This document shows positions 16,746-24,553 of a stretch of DNA of 64,000 nucleotides, piece after piece; position 1 is the first letter of the stretch, and every line of letters starts with the position of its first letter. A program made the translations under genes and the position numbers. The DNA lies in the NCBI RefSeq assembly GCF_002741015.1, contig NZ_CP016616.1:975501-1039500 (forward strand), in the 5' to 3' direction. The notes under the pieces are model-generated. The model saw only the letters and a list, made by a program, of their open reading frames with translations. It had not been told where the DNA came from and did no database searches. Origin of the DNA: Microvirga ossetica. GTDB lineage: Bacteria; Pseudomonadota; Alphaproteobacteria; Rhizobiales; Beijerinckiaceae.

Positions 16746-16823
16746 TCAGTGGACGAACAGCCACCCCACCATCGCGAGAGGAAACACAGCACCGAGAACA
16801 AAACAGATGACATTCGAAGTCAT
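16746..16823 (-). CDS. 25-residue single-pass membrane protein
   Basis: The frame encodes MTSNVICFVLGAVFPLAMVG then WLFVH and stops. It is nearly all one membrane segment with a polar N-terminus. Evidence for reality is an excellent ribosome site (GGAGGA, seven bases before ATG), an EcfG-like promoter at correct distance upstream, and a terminator downstream on the same strand. No family was recognised; such micro-proteins are usually missed by annotation. Confidence 0.55.
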   Translation of the reverse strand: MTSNVICFVLGAVFPLAMVGWLFVH

Positions 16824-16846
16824 ACGCTTTTCCTCCATGGCACGAT

Positions 16847-16871
16847 AACAAAGAACATTACAATACGTTCC
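16847..16871 (-). promoter_or_regulatory. Candidate EcfG promoter for the 25-residue protein
   Basis: On the minus strand GGAAC is followed after exactly 16 bases by TGTT, the same two boxes and spacing as before the manganese catalase at 22815-22839. The -10 box ends 23 bases before the start codon. Confidence 0.55.
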
Positions 16872-17019
16872 CGTCGTCTGGAAACGCATCAGGGAGATTA
16901 CGGGCAGGCCAGGACGATGTAGCCTGAAAGACCTGAATAACTACATCGGGCGATATCGAGGGAACAACGCCGCCCCGCTTCGATTGGATTGTCGGGACAA
17001 AACGAGTGAGGCGTAAACG

Positions 17020-18090
17020 ATGGACGATCGAGACCGTTCCTTTCGAGGGCTGATGGGGGATGCGGAGTTCGTGCGCAAGACCCTGATCGTGCTCGGTCTC
17101 GGGCTTATGGCCCTCCTCCTTTGGAAGCTGGCCGATGTCCTCCTCCTCGCCTTCGGTGCCGTGCTGGTCGCCATTCTCCTGCACGCGGCGTCCGACGCGC
17201 TCGTCCGCTTTCTTCGCGTCCCGGAACGCTGGAGCCTGACCCTCGCCAGCCTCGTCATCTTTGCGCTGTTCCTCGCGATCATGGCGCTGTTCGGAACCCA
17301 AGTCCGGTCGCAGTTCTCCAGCGTGGTCGAACGGCTTCCCTTCGCCCTCGACAACTTCTCAAAACATCTCGGCATCGGCCCGGTCAGCGACGACCTGTCG
17401 GAGATCGTGAACAATGCGCCGGCCGGCGGTATGGCGGCGCGCCTTGCCGGCATCGGCGGCGCCATCCTCGACGGGCTGGCCGACTTCATCCTCGTGGTGA
17501 TCGCGGGCCTCTACATCGCCGCGGCGCCGCGTCTCTACGAGCAGGGCTTCGTCAAGCTCTTTCCCATCCGCCACCACGAGAGGGTGGAAAGCACGCTCGA
17601 AGCCTCGGGCAAGGCTCTGCGGCTGTGGCTGACGTCGCAGCTCATCGCGATGAGCTGCGTCGCGGTCCTGTCGGCCATGGCCTTCTGGCTGATCGGCCTG
17701 CCCTCCGCCATCGCGCTCGGTCTCATCGCAGGCCTTGCCGATTTCATCCCGTTTCTCGGCCCGATCCTCGGCGCACTCCCGGCCGTGCTGATCGCCTTCA
17801 GCATCAGCGGCGAGACCGCGCTCTGGACCGTTCTCGCGGTCATCGTGATCCAGCAGCTCGAAGGCAACGTCATCTTCCCGCTCGTCGCCCGCAGCGTCAT
17901 CAGCATTCCCCCTGCCCTGGCGCTTTTCGCCATCCTGATCGGCAGCGTCCTCTTCGGAACGCTGGGCCTGATCTTCGGCTTCCCACTCGCCGTCGTGGCT
18001 TACGTGCTGGTGAAGAAGCTCTACGTGCGCGAGACGCTGGGCGAGCGGACGGAGGTGCCGGGAGAACCCGGCAACGACGGAGAACGCTGA
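17020..18090 (+). CDS. AI-2E/PerM family transporter
   Basis: A 356-residue polytopic membrane protein with about eight hydrophobic segments: two close together at residues 22-55, one at 72-93, a long linker, one at 150-168, and four in the C-terminal half. The conserved C-terminal pattern GLIAGLADFIPFLGPILGALPAV, QLEGNVIFPLVARSVIS and FGFPLAVVAYVLVKKLY identifies the PerM/AI-2E family. Members have been linked to autoinducer export, ion antiport or permeability; no substrate can be assigned here. It is a single gene, and its C-terminal neighbour is convergent. Confidence 0.9.
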   Translation: MDDRDRSFRGLMGDAEFVRKTLIVLGLGLMALLLWKLADVLLLAFGAVLVAILLHAASDALVRFLRVPERWSLTLASLVIFALFLAIMALFGTQVRSQFSSVVERLPFALDNFSKHLGIGPVSDDLSEIVNNAPAGGMAARLAGIGGAILDGLADFILVVIAGLYIAAAPRLYEQGFVKLFPIRHHERVESTLEASGKALRLWLTSQLIAMSCVAVLSAMAFWLIGLPSAIALGLIAGLADFIPFLGPILGALPAVLIAFSISGETALWTVLAVIVIQQLEGNVIFPLVARSVISIPPALALFAILIGSVLFGTLGLIFGFPLAVVAYVLVKKLYVRETLGERTEVPGEPGNDGER

Positions 18091-18099
18091 TCGAGTTAC

Positions 18100-19509
18100 T
18101 CAGGGAACCGGCTTCGCACTCTCCAGCCGCTCCCATATCGCCTCGGCCGCCTTCGCATAGTCGCCGTCGAAATGATGGCCGCCGTCGAGCGCGATGCGCT
18201 GCGCGGCGTCGAGTTCCGGGGCCGTGCACAATGTCTCGTGATCATCCGCCTCTTCCTTGCCGTAGATGCATTGCGTCCGCTCGAGCGGCAGCTGGTGCAG
18301 CAGGGGCCCGAGGGGACGGCTCTCGGGAGATGCGGCGCCGATGAAGCCTTCGACGGTCACTTCGAAATCCGCGTTTGTGCCGAGCGCCAGCAGGGACACG
18401 AGGCTGACGCGGTCCTTGACGCTTTTCGGCAGCTGAGGCCAGACATCCGGCATGATGTCGGAGCCGAAGGAGAAGCCGACGATGGCATAGCGATCCGTGC
18501 CGAATTCGGCGCCGTAATGATCGAACAGCAGGCCGAGATCGGCGGCGACGTCCTGCGGGCTTTTCTTGGACCAGAAGTAGCGCAGCGAGTCGACGCCGAC
18601 GACGGCAACGCCCTTCTGCGCCAGCCACTCGCCGATGGACTTGTCGATGTCGCGCCAGCCGCCGTCGCCCGAGACGATGATCGCAAGACTGGTCACCGCT
18701 CCCTCGGGCTTGATGATCGACACGGGAAGCTCCGAATGACCGCGCTCGCCCGTTTTTCCGAGTTCCAGGGCATTGTCGACGAGGGCCTGCCGAGTTTCGG
18801 CCTCGCCTGTCGCGGGCACGAAATCGACATCGTCGCTGTCCCCCTCGAACGCTTCGATGCGCTGGCGCTCGCCCTCAGGCGCGATCGCCCTCCAGGGTGC
18901 AGGCAGGTTGGGTTCCTGGCGCAGGGCGAAGAACCCGTCGCCCGCTCTCTCCAGTGCCGGCTCGAAGCAATAGGTCCTGTCGGTGCGCAGGAGCGGCTGG
19001 AAGCCGATGCCGATGGCGCCGCCAAGCGTGTTCACCGGCGCCTGGGCCAGCGCCGCATAGGCGAAGGCTGCGCCGTCGCCGCGCCCGGCGATGACCGGGA
19101 AGAAATAGCGCCCGAGCCCGAGCTTGCGCTGAACGGCCTGGGCCAGATCCTTCAGGTCGTCGGAGACATAGTGGCACTCATCCGTCGGAGGCGACTTGGC
19201 GAAGTCGGCCCGCAATGCATCGAAGTCGAACGAGACGGCGATCATGCCGTTGTCGGCAAGCGCCTGGGCATCTTGCCGGCGCGCATCCGTATCGGACGCG
19301 CCAGCCACCAGGATCACAAGACCCCGAGCGGGCCGATCCGAGCGGACCACCTCGACCGGGCCGAAACCGTCTACATCGATCGAGATCGTGGAGATCGCAG
19401 GCGGCGTGAGAGCCGAGAGGGCCGAACGCCCCAGAAGGACGCTCCCCAGCATCAGCGCGATAAGCGCGAGCAGAGTCGCCATGGCGCGGAATGGTCGAAC
19501 GAATCTCAT
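18100..19509 (-). CDS. acvB: AcvB/VirJ-like hydrolase
   Basis: A 469-residue exported alpha/beta-hydrolase. An N-terminal membrane/signal segment (residues 10-33) precedes a first domain with VEVVRSDRPARGLVILVAGA and a second, VirJ-type domain with LAIIVSGDGGWRDIDKSIGEWLAQKG, VAVVGVDSLRYFWSKKSP and the nucleophile motif VGFSFGSDIMP. A C-terminal GGHHFDGDY supplies the His. In Agrobacterium and Rhizobium AcvB hydrolyses lysyl-phosphatidylglycerol made by the adjacent synthase. The start overlaps the mprF stop by four bases (ATGA), so the two are one operon, as in rhizobia. A longer frame extending into mprF was rejected as a shadow. Confidence 0.88.
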   Translation of the reverse strand: MRFVRPFRAMATLLALIALMLGSVLLGRSALSALTPPAISTISIDVDGFGPVEVVRSDRPARGLVILVAGASDTDARRQDAQALADNGMIAVSFDFDALRADFAKSPPTDECHYVSDDLKDLAQAVQRKLGLGRYFFPVIAGRGDGAAFAYAALAQAPVNTLGGAIGIGFQPLLRTDRTYCFEPALERAGDGFFALRQEPNLPAPWRAIAPEGERQRIEAFEGDSDDVDFVPATGEAETRQALVDNALELGKTGERGHSELPVSIIKPEGAVTSLAIIVSGDGGWRDIDKSIGEWLAQKGVAVVGVDSLRYFWSKKSPQDVAADLGLLFDHYGAEFGTDRYAIVGFSFGSDIMPDVWPQLPKSVKDRVSLVSLLALGTNADFEVTVEGFIGAASPESRPLGPLLHQLPLERTQCIYGKEEADDHETLCTAPELDAAQRIALDGGHHFDGDYAKAAEAIWERLESAKPVP

Positions 19510-22199
19510 GACCTTGCTCCCTTGCCGAGTGTCTTCGCGGGGCTGCCCGAGATCAGGTTCGTGACGTCGAGCAGGATCTGCGGCAGGGCCCAGCCGCCCG
19601 GGCTGGCGAGATAGCGCGGCTCCCAGACCGGTTTGAACTTCTCCTTGTAGGCTCTCAGCCCCTTGAAGCCGTAAAAGCGTTCGCCGTTGCGCGCGACGAA
19701 GGCCGCGACCTTGTGCCAGCTGGGAGCAAGGCGGTGGCCGGAGAGGCCGGAGAGCGGCGCCATGCCGAGGTTGAACCAGCGATATCCCCTCGCCTTGCCC
19801 TCCTGCATGAGGTTGACGAACAGGAGGTCCATGATGCCGGGAACCTCGGGCAGGTGGCGCATGAGATCGATGGTGATCTCGCCGCCGGGCTGGCCGTACC
19901 AGATGTTGGCGAATGCGACGATGCGTCCCTCGCGGCGGATGATGGCGACGTCGAAGCGCGAGAGATAACTCGCCGACCAGAAGCCGATGGAGAAGCCCTT
20001 CTCGCCGGCGCCGCGCTCGGTCAGCCACGCATCGGACACGCGCTTGAGTTCGGCAAGATGCGCAGGCACCTCGGCAGCGGGAACGATTGCGAATTCGAAG
20101 CTCTCGCGCTTCGCCCGGTTGAGCGCCGCGCGCCAATCCTTGCCGGCCTTTCCCTCCGTGGTGAACTCGGCGAGATCCACATGGGCCTCCTCGCCGAGCT
20201 TCACGAGTGACAGGCCACCGTCGAGATAGAGCGGCAGATGCGTCGGGCTGACCTGATAGAAGATTGGCCATCCCGCATGGCGGTCGACCTCCTCGAGGAA
20301 GCGCCACATGAGATCGGCGGCGCGCTCGGGTGAGCCGATGGGATCGCCCATGACGATCCAGCTCTTGCCGCGCACCGCATACATCAGGAACGCATCGCCA
20401 GCTTCATGGAAGAGGAAGCGCTTGTCTTCGAGCAGCGCGAGATGCGCATCGGCGCGCTCCGCGTGGGCGAGCGCAGGCGTGAGCGCATCGAGCCGCAAGG
20501 GCTCGGCCCGCTGCCGACCCGGCGAGCGATGGATCATCGCGTAGAGCGACAGGCCCGCGCCGATGACGACGGCGACGAGGCTGCTGCGCAGGAAGCGCGA
20601 AGCGTCGTCCTGCCAGCTGAACTGCCACCAGAGATCGTGGCTGTAATCCACGTCCTGAAAGACGGTGAAACCGAGCCAGATGGAACAGCCGAGGACGAAG
20701 CCGAGGGCCACGAGCCAGCGCGGCTCGAGCGGCTCCGCAAAGATGCCGGCCTTGCGGTAGAAGGAAGAGCGGTGGGTCAGGAGCAGCACCAGCACGGCGC
20801 CGAGGACGAGGGCCTCCTCCCAGTCGAAGCCCTTGGCGAGCGACACAACCATGCCGGCGCCGATCACCAGCACCGCTAGGGTCCAGGCGCTCGACAGACG
20901 GCGCATGAGGCCGCGCGACAGGATGAGAAGCACGACGCCCGCCGTGCTGCCGACGAGATGCGACACCTCGGCGAAGGGCAGCGGCACCAGATGCCGCAGG
21001 GCGCGGATGCGCGAATAATCGCTGGGCAAGGCGCCGGAGGTGAGCAGGACGAGGCCGCCGAGGAACGTGAGAGCGGCGAGCGCAGCCGGCACGAAAGGCA
21101 GGATGAACCTCCGGATGCGGCGCGCTGTATGCGAGAACTGCGTCTCCGAGCGGCGCATCTCATGGATAGCGAAGATCGTCACGGCGATCAGGAACGGGAT
21201 CAGCGTATAGGTCAGCCTCCAGACCAGGACGGCAGATACGAGCTCCGCCGTGGGCACATCGGGCAGAGCCAGGAGGAGCGCCGCCTCGAAGGCGCCGAGA
21301 CCTGCAGGAACATGGCTGGCGATGGCGAGCAGGATTCCGCCGGCGAACAAAGCTGCGAAGGCCGGAAAGCCGATGTCGATATCGGGCGGCAGGAAGACCC
21401 AGAGCGCGGCCGCAGCGGCCGAGATGTCCACGAGACCGAGCACGATCTGGGCGACGGCCGCCTTGCCCCCCGGGAGTCGAACCCGCGCCTCGCCACGGCC
21501 GATCGCACGCTCGCCCCTACGGCCCCAGAACACGTAGCCGGCGAGCGCAAGCAACAGCGCGATGCCCAGAGCCTGGTTCAGGCCGACGGGCAGACGGTCG
21601 AGCGCGGCGAGAGCCTGCGGCTCCAGGGTGGCGCTGATGCCGAGAACGGCCGCCATGCCGGTCCACAGGGTCAGAGCCGCCACGGCCGTGAGTTTGGCCA
21701 CCTCGGCCAGGTTCAGGCCGGCAGCGCCATAGATGCGCCACCGCACGGCGCCGGCCGTGAACAGAGGAAAGCCGAGCGTATGCCCGATGGCATAGCTGGT
21801 GAAGGACGCGGCGGCGATGGTCCTGAAAGGCACCGACTTGTCTGTCGCCGCGCGTACTCCGAAGACATCGTAGCCCGTGAGCGCGCAATAGCTGAGGGCG
21901 CTGAAGAGCAGCGACAGCACGATGACATGCGGCTTTGTGCCGAGCGCGCTCGCAGCTACCATTGAGAAATCGCGCCCGGCCAGCAACTTAGCCAGCAGGT
22001 AAACCATGGCGGCGATGATCGCCACGAGTCCGGCGGGCGCGGCCCGGTGCAGGAGCACGCGCCAATTCCGCGCGGACGAAGGGGCTTTCGGCTGGAGGGG
22101 GGCCTCGGATGCGGCACCCGCCGCTTCAATGCTTCCTACCTCGGAGAGGGCGTCGTGGCCGGAATTGGGCTCGGCGGCGCGCAGAGCATGGATAGGCAT
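19506..22199 (-). CDS. mprF: Lysyl-phosphatidylglycerol synthase/flippase MprF (LpiA)
   Basis: An 897-residue membrane enzyme. The first about 550 residues have roughly 12-14 membrane segments, with the flippase motif region SYAIGHTLGFPLFTAGAVRWR. The cytoplasmic C-terminal GNAT-like aminoacyl-transferase domain follows (residues 570-880), with FLFHEAGDAFLMYAVRGKSW, YQVSPTHLPLYLDGGLSLVKLGEEA, GFSIGFWSASYL and YRWFNLGMAPLSGL. It transfers lysine from tRNA to phosphatidylglycerol and flips the lipid, lowering surface charge and giving resistance to cationic peptides and acid. It is followed at once by acvB, forming a synthesis-hydrolysis pair. Confidence 0.93.
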   Translation of the reverse strand: MPIHALRAAEPNSGHDALSEVGSIEAAGAASEAPLQPKAPSSARNWRVLLHRAAPAGLVAIIAAMVYLLAKLLAGRDFSMVAASALGTKPHVIVLSLLFSALSYCALTGYDVFGVRAATDKSVPFRTIAAASFTSYAIGHTLGFPLFTAGAVRWRIYGAAGLNLAEVAKLTAVAALTLWTGMAAVLGISATLEPQALAALDRLPVGLNQALGIALLLALAGYVFWGRRGERAIGRGEARVRLPGGKAAVAQIVLGLVDISAAAAALWVFLPPDIDIGFPAFAALFAGGILLAIASHVPAGLGAFEAALLLALPDVPTAELVSAVLVWRLTYTLIPFLIAVTIFAIHEMRRSETQFSHTARRIRRFILPFVPAALAALTFLGGLVLLTSGALPSDYSRIRALRHLVPLPFAEVSHLVGSTAGVVLLILSRGLMRRLSSAWTLAVLVIGAGMVVSLAKGFDWEEALVLGAVLVLLLTHRSSFYRKAGIFAEPLEPRWLVALGFVLGCSIWLGFTVFQDVDYSHDLWWQFSWQDDASRFLRSSLVAVVIGAGLSLYAMIHRSPGRQRAEPLRLDALTPALAHAERADAHLALLEDKRFLFHEAGDAFLMYAVRGKSWIVMGDPIGSPERAADLMWRFLEEVDRHAGWPIFYQVSPTHLPLYLDGGLSLVKLGEEAHVDLAEFTTEGKAGKDWRAALNRAKRESFEFAIVPAAEVPAHLAELKRVSDAWLTERGAGEKGFSIGFWSASYLSRFDVAIIRREGRIVAFANIWYGQPGGEITIDLMRHLPEVPGIMDLLFVNLMQEGKARGYRWFNLGMAPLSGLSGHRLAPSWHKVAAFVARNGERFYGFKGLRAYKEKFKPVWEPRYLASPGGWALPQILLDVTNLISGSPAKTLGKGARS

Positions 22200-22333
22200 G
22201 GGGAGATCTCTCGTCTGTTGCTGAGGCGTCGGATCGTTCCGACGCCGGGAGGCTTCGACGCTTGGCGAAGCCCGGGCAAAAGCGCGTGGACACGCGCGCC
22301 TATTCCTGCGGCGCGAAGGGCGCAGCAGGCGCT

Positions 22334-22714
22334 TCAGACGAGTGGAGGACCGGTGGGCGGGGCGGCGCAGGGCCGATGGGACGGAGGTGCGGTGGGATAC
22401 GAGGCGCGGCCGTTCTCGATCAGGCGGGCCTGGTCGAGAACGATCCCGGTCCAGCTGGGAAGCAGCGCGTAGCCGAACCCATGGCCTTCCTCGGCCTCAT
22501 CCGACGCAATCTTCTCCGCCTGGACAACATCGTCGGTCAGGATGCTGGTCGTATCGAGCGTGTGCTCGATGATGCGGGCGCGATCGTTGTCATCGAACAG
22601 GCATGGCTCCGCCTGCGCTATGCCTGTCATCAGCAGGAGCGCGAGGAAAGGCTGCACAAAGCCAAGGATGATGCGGTTCAGGTTCACGAAATCGAATCGC
22701 TTCGCGTCACTCAT
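22334..22714 (-). CDS. Hypothetical secreted protein
   Basis: About 126 residues from the ATG at 22714. A polar N-region is followed by a hydrophobic core (IILGFVQPFLALLLMTGIAQA) with a likely signal cleavage after AQA. The mature part begins EPCLFDDNDRARIIEHTLDT, includes acidic DEAEEGHGFGYALLPSW, and ends with a proline-rich tail. The family was not recognised. An in-frame ATG at 22765 would add 17 residues. It is the gene next upstream of mprF on the same strand, 135 bases away, but no evidence links them. Confidence 0.5.
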   Translation of the reverse strand: MSDAKRFDFVNLNRIILGFVQPFLALLLMTGIAQAEPCLFDDNDRARIIEHTLDTTSILTDDVVQAEKIASDEAEEGHGFGYALLPSWTGIVLDQARLIENGRASYPTAPPSHRPCAAPPTGPPLV

Positions 22715-22814
22715 TGCGATCGTCGCATAGGCAAGCTGAATGCTTGCTGATTGGGGCGAAAGCAAGTTCGCCTGCTACGAGGCGGACGACGATCAGATTG
22801 GTGCGATGGGCGAT

Positions 22815-22839
22815 GGAACATGCCGGCTCCCCACTTGTT
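22815..22839 (+). promoter_or_regulatory. Candidate EcfG promoter of the manganese catalase
   Basis: GGAAC, 16 bases, then TGTT, ending 30 bases before the ATG at 22870. It matches GGAAC-N16/17-CGTT except for one base. Manganese catalases are typical members of the PhyR-EcfG general stress regulon in Rhizobiales and Methylobacterium, which supports the call. Confidence 0.6.
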
Positions 22840-22869
22840 GGGAGGACTTGACCCCAGGGAGGAGACTTC

Positions 22870-23793
22870 ATGTTCCTACGTGTCGATAAGCTGCAGATCG
22901 ACCTGCCGGCGCCGAAGCGCCAAGATCCGAATGCTGCCGCAGCTCTCCAGGAATTGCTGGGTGGCAAGTACGGCGAGATGTCCACGCTCGGGAACTACAT
23001 GTTCCAGAGCTTCAATTTCCGTAGCAAGAGCAAGCTCCGGCCCTTCTACAGCCTCGTTGCCGCCATCACGGCCGAGGAGATTGGCCACGTGGAGCTGGTC
23101 AGCAACGGGGTCGCGATGCTGAACAACGGACCGGACAACGACGGCGACGAGGAGGACGGCGGCGACATTTCCGATGCACCCTTCGAGGATATGAAGGACA
23201 TCCGCCTCGCCGCGGCCTTTCTGTCGGGCGGTGGCGGTGCGATGCCGGTGAACAGCAACGGTCAGTCGTGGAACAACGACTTCATCACCACGACCGGCAA
23301 CGTCGTGCTCGATCTCCTGCACAATTTCCATCTCGAATGCGGCGCGAGGCTGCACAAGCTGCGGGTCTATGAGACCCTGACCGATCCAACCGGGCGCGAG
23401 GTCTGCGGCTATCTTCTCGTGCGCGGCTCGGTTCATGCCCACGCCTATGCCCTGGCGCTGAAGAAGATCACAGGCGTCGAGATCGAGAAGATGCTGCCCA
23501 CGCCCAATATCCCCCTCGGCAACATCCCCGAATGCCAGAAGTATCTGGATGAAGGCTCCCACAGGCGCCTCTACACGTTCAGCCCGGATGACTACAAGGA
23601 GATGGCCGGCATCTGGGGCAACGGCGAGGTGGCCCTGCCTGACGATCCTCCGGGCGAGCTGATGGTGGTTGATGGCATGCCCGAAGGCGGCAAGATCCAG
23701 CAGCTCACCGGCGTACCCTCGGCTTTCACGCCGGATTATGCCCCGGAGGAAATGTTCGAGATCGCCACCAAGCTCTACAAGGCGTCGCGCTGA
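22870..23793 (+). CDS. Manganese (non-haem) catalase
   Basis: A 307-residue dimanganese catalase that removes hydrogen peroxide. Metal ligands follow the family spacing: Glu36 (GGKYGEMSTL), Glu70 and His73 (ITAEEIGHVE), and Glu156 and His189 33 residues apart (FHLECGAR, GSVHAHAYA). The C-terminal tail, with SAFTPDYAPEEMFEIATKLY, is also typical. A strong ribosome site (GGGAGGAG) precedes the ATG. The EcfG-like promoter upstream suggests induction in stationary phase or stress. It is monocistronic. Confidence 0.94.
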   Translation: MFLRVDKLQIDLPAPKRQDPNAAAALQELLGGKYGEMSTLGNYMFQSFNFRSKSKLRPFYSLVAAITAEEIGHVELVSNGVAMLNNGPDNDGDEEDGGDISDAPFEDMKDIRLAAAFLSGGGGAMPVNSNGQSWNNDFITTTGNVVLDLLHNFHLECGARLHKLRVYETLTDPTGREVCGYLLVRGSVHAHAYALALKKITGVEIEKMLPTPNIPLGNIPECQKYLDEGSHRRLYTFSPDDYKEMAGIWGNGEVALPDDPPGELMVVDGMPEGGKIQQLTGVPSAFTPDYAPEEMFEIATKLYKASR

Positions 23794-23845
23794 CCGGCAG
23801 CGGGAGAGGCCGCTCTGGCCTTTCCCGCGCTTTCCACCGGCAGCC

Positions 23846-24340
23846 TCAGGCGCCGGGGTCCTCCATCGGCCAGTCGGTGATGCGATTCAGGAGTTCCGCT
23901 ACCGTGAAGTCCTCTTCCGGTCCGGCAACCCGGTCGCGGACGGAGATGCCTGCCCCATGGACCGTCTCGGGATCGCCGGAGACGAGGGGATGCCACCAGT
24001 AGAGGTCGTGCCCCTCGCCCAGCAGGCGATAGGCGCAGGTATGAGGCAGCCAGGAGAGGCTGCGCGCGGCATCGGGCGTCAGGCGTACGCAATCGGCCAC
24101 CTTGGCCTGGCGGTTCGGGTAGTCTCGGCAGCGGCAGCTTTGGTCGTTGAGGAGGGTGCAGCCGACATCGGTGTACATCACCTCGCCGGTATCCTCGTCC
24201 TCGAGCTTGACGAGGCAGCAGCGCCCGCAGCCGTCGCACAGGCTCTCCCATTCGGCGAGACTCATGGCGTCGAGGGTCTTCACGCGCCAGAAGGGTTGGT
24301 CTTCCGGCTCGGACTTATCGGCAAGTGCGGCATTTGGCAT
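23846..24340 (-). CDS. YcgN/UPF0260 family cysteine-cluster protein
   Basis: A 164-residue protein with the YkgJ-type metal-binding motif C35-x2-C38-x2-C41-C42 ([16 protein letters not shown]), followed by [34 protein letters not shown] and [11 protein letters not shown]. This is the UPF0260/YcgN family, thought to bind zinc or an iron-sulfur centre; the reaction is unknown. Its length agrees with the family (about 150). It converges on the manganese catalase gene with a 52-base gap. Confidence 0.9.
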   Translation of the reverse strand: MPNAALADKSEPEDQPFWRVKTLDAMSLAEWESLCDGCGRCCLVKLEDEDTGEVMYTDVGCTLLNDQSCRCRDYPNRQAKVADCVRLTPDAARSLSWLPHTCAYRLLGEGHDLYWWHPLVSGDPETVHGAGISVRDRVAGPEEDFTVAELLNRITDWPMEDPGA

Positions 24341-24553
24341 GTGGGCGCTTTGAACTGTCTTTGAGGCGGTTTAATGGAAGGTGCTAAACGGCACATCGGA
24401 GCAGCCCATACCTCGGAAGAGGTAAATCTCCGTGAACCTACAAACAGGGTTCTGAGTTATTATATCAACCTCGTCACGCGTAGCCGTTGCCGCCAGGGAA
24501 TTCAACGATCATAACAGGGTAGTCAGGCCCCTGACCTGCCCCGAAGGACCGCC

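Noticed and set aside
19506..20307. Extended reading of acvB into mprF giving a 735-residue product
   Set aside because: The N-terminal part is mprF in another frame; the four-base overlap and signal segment mark the true acvB start.
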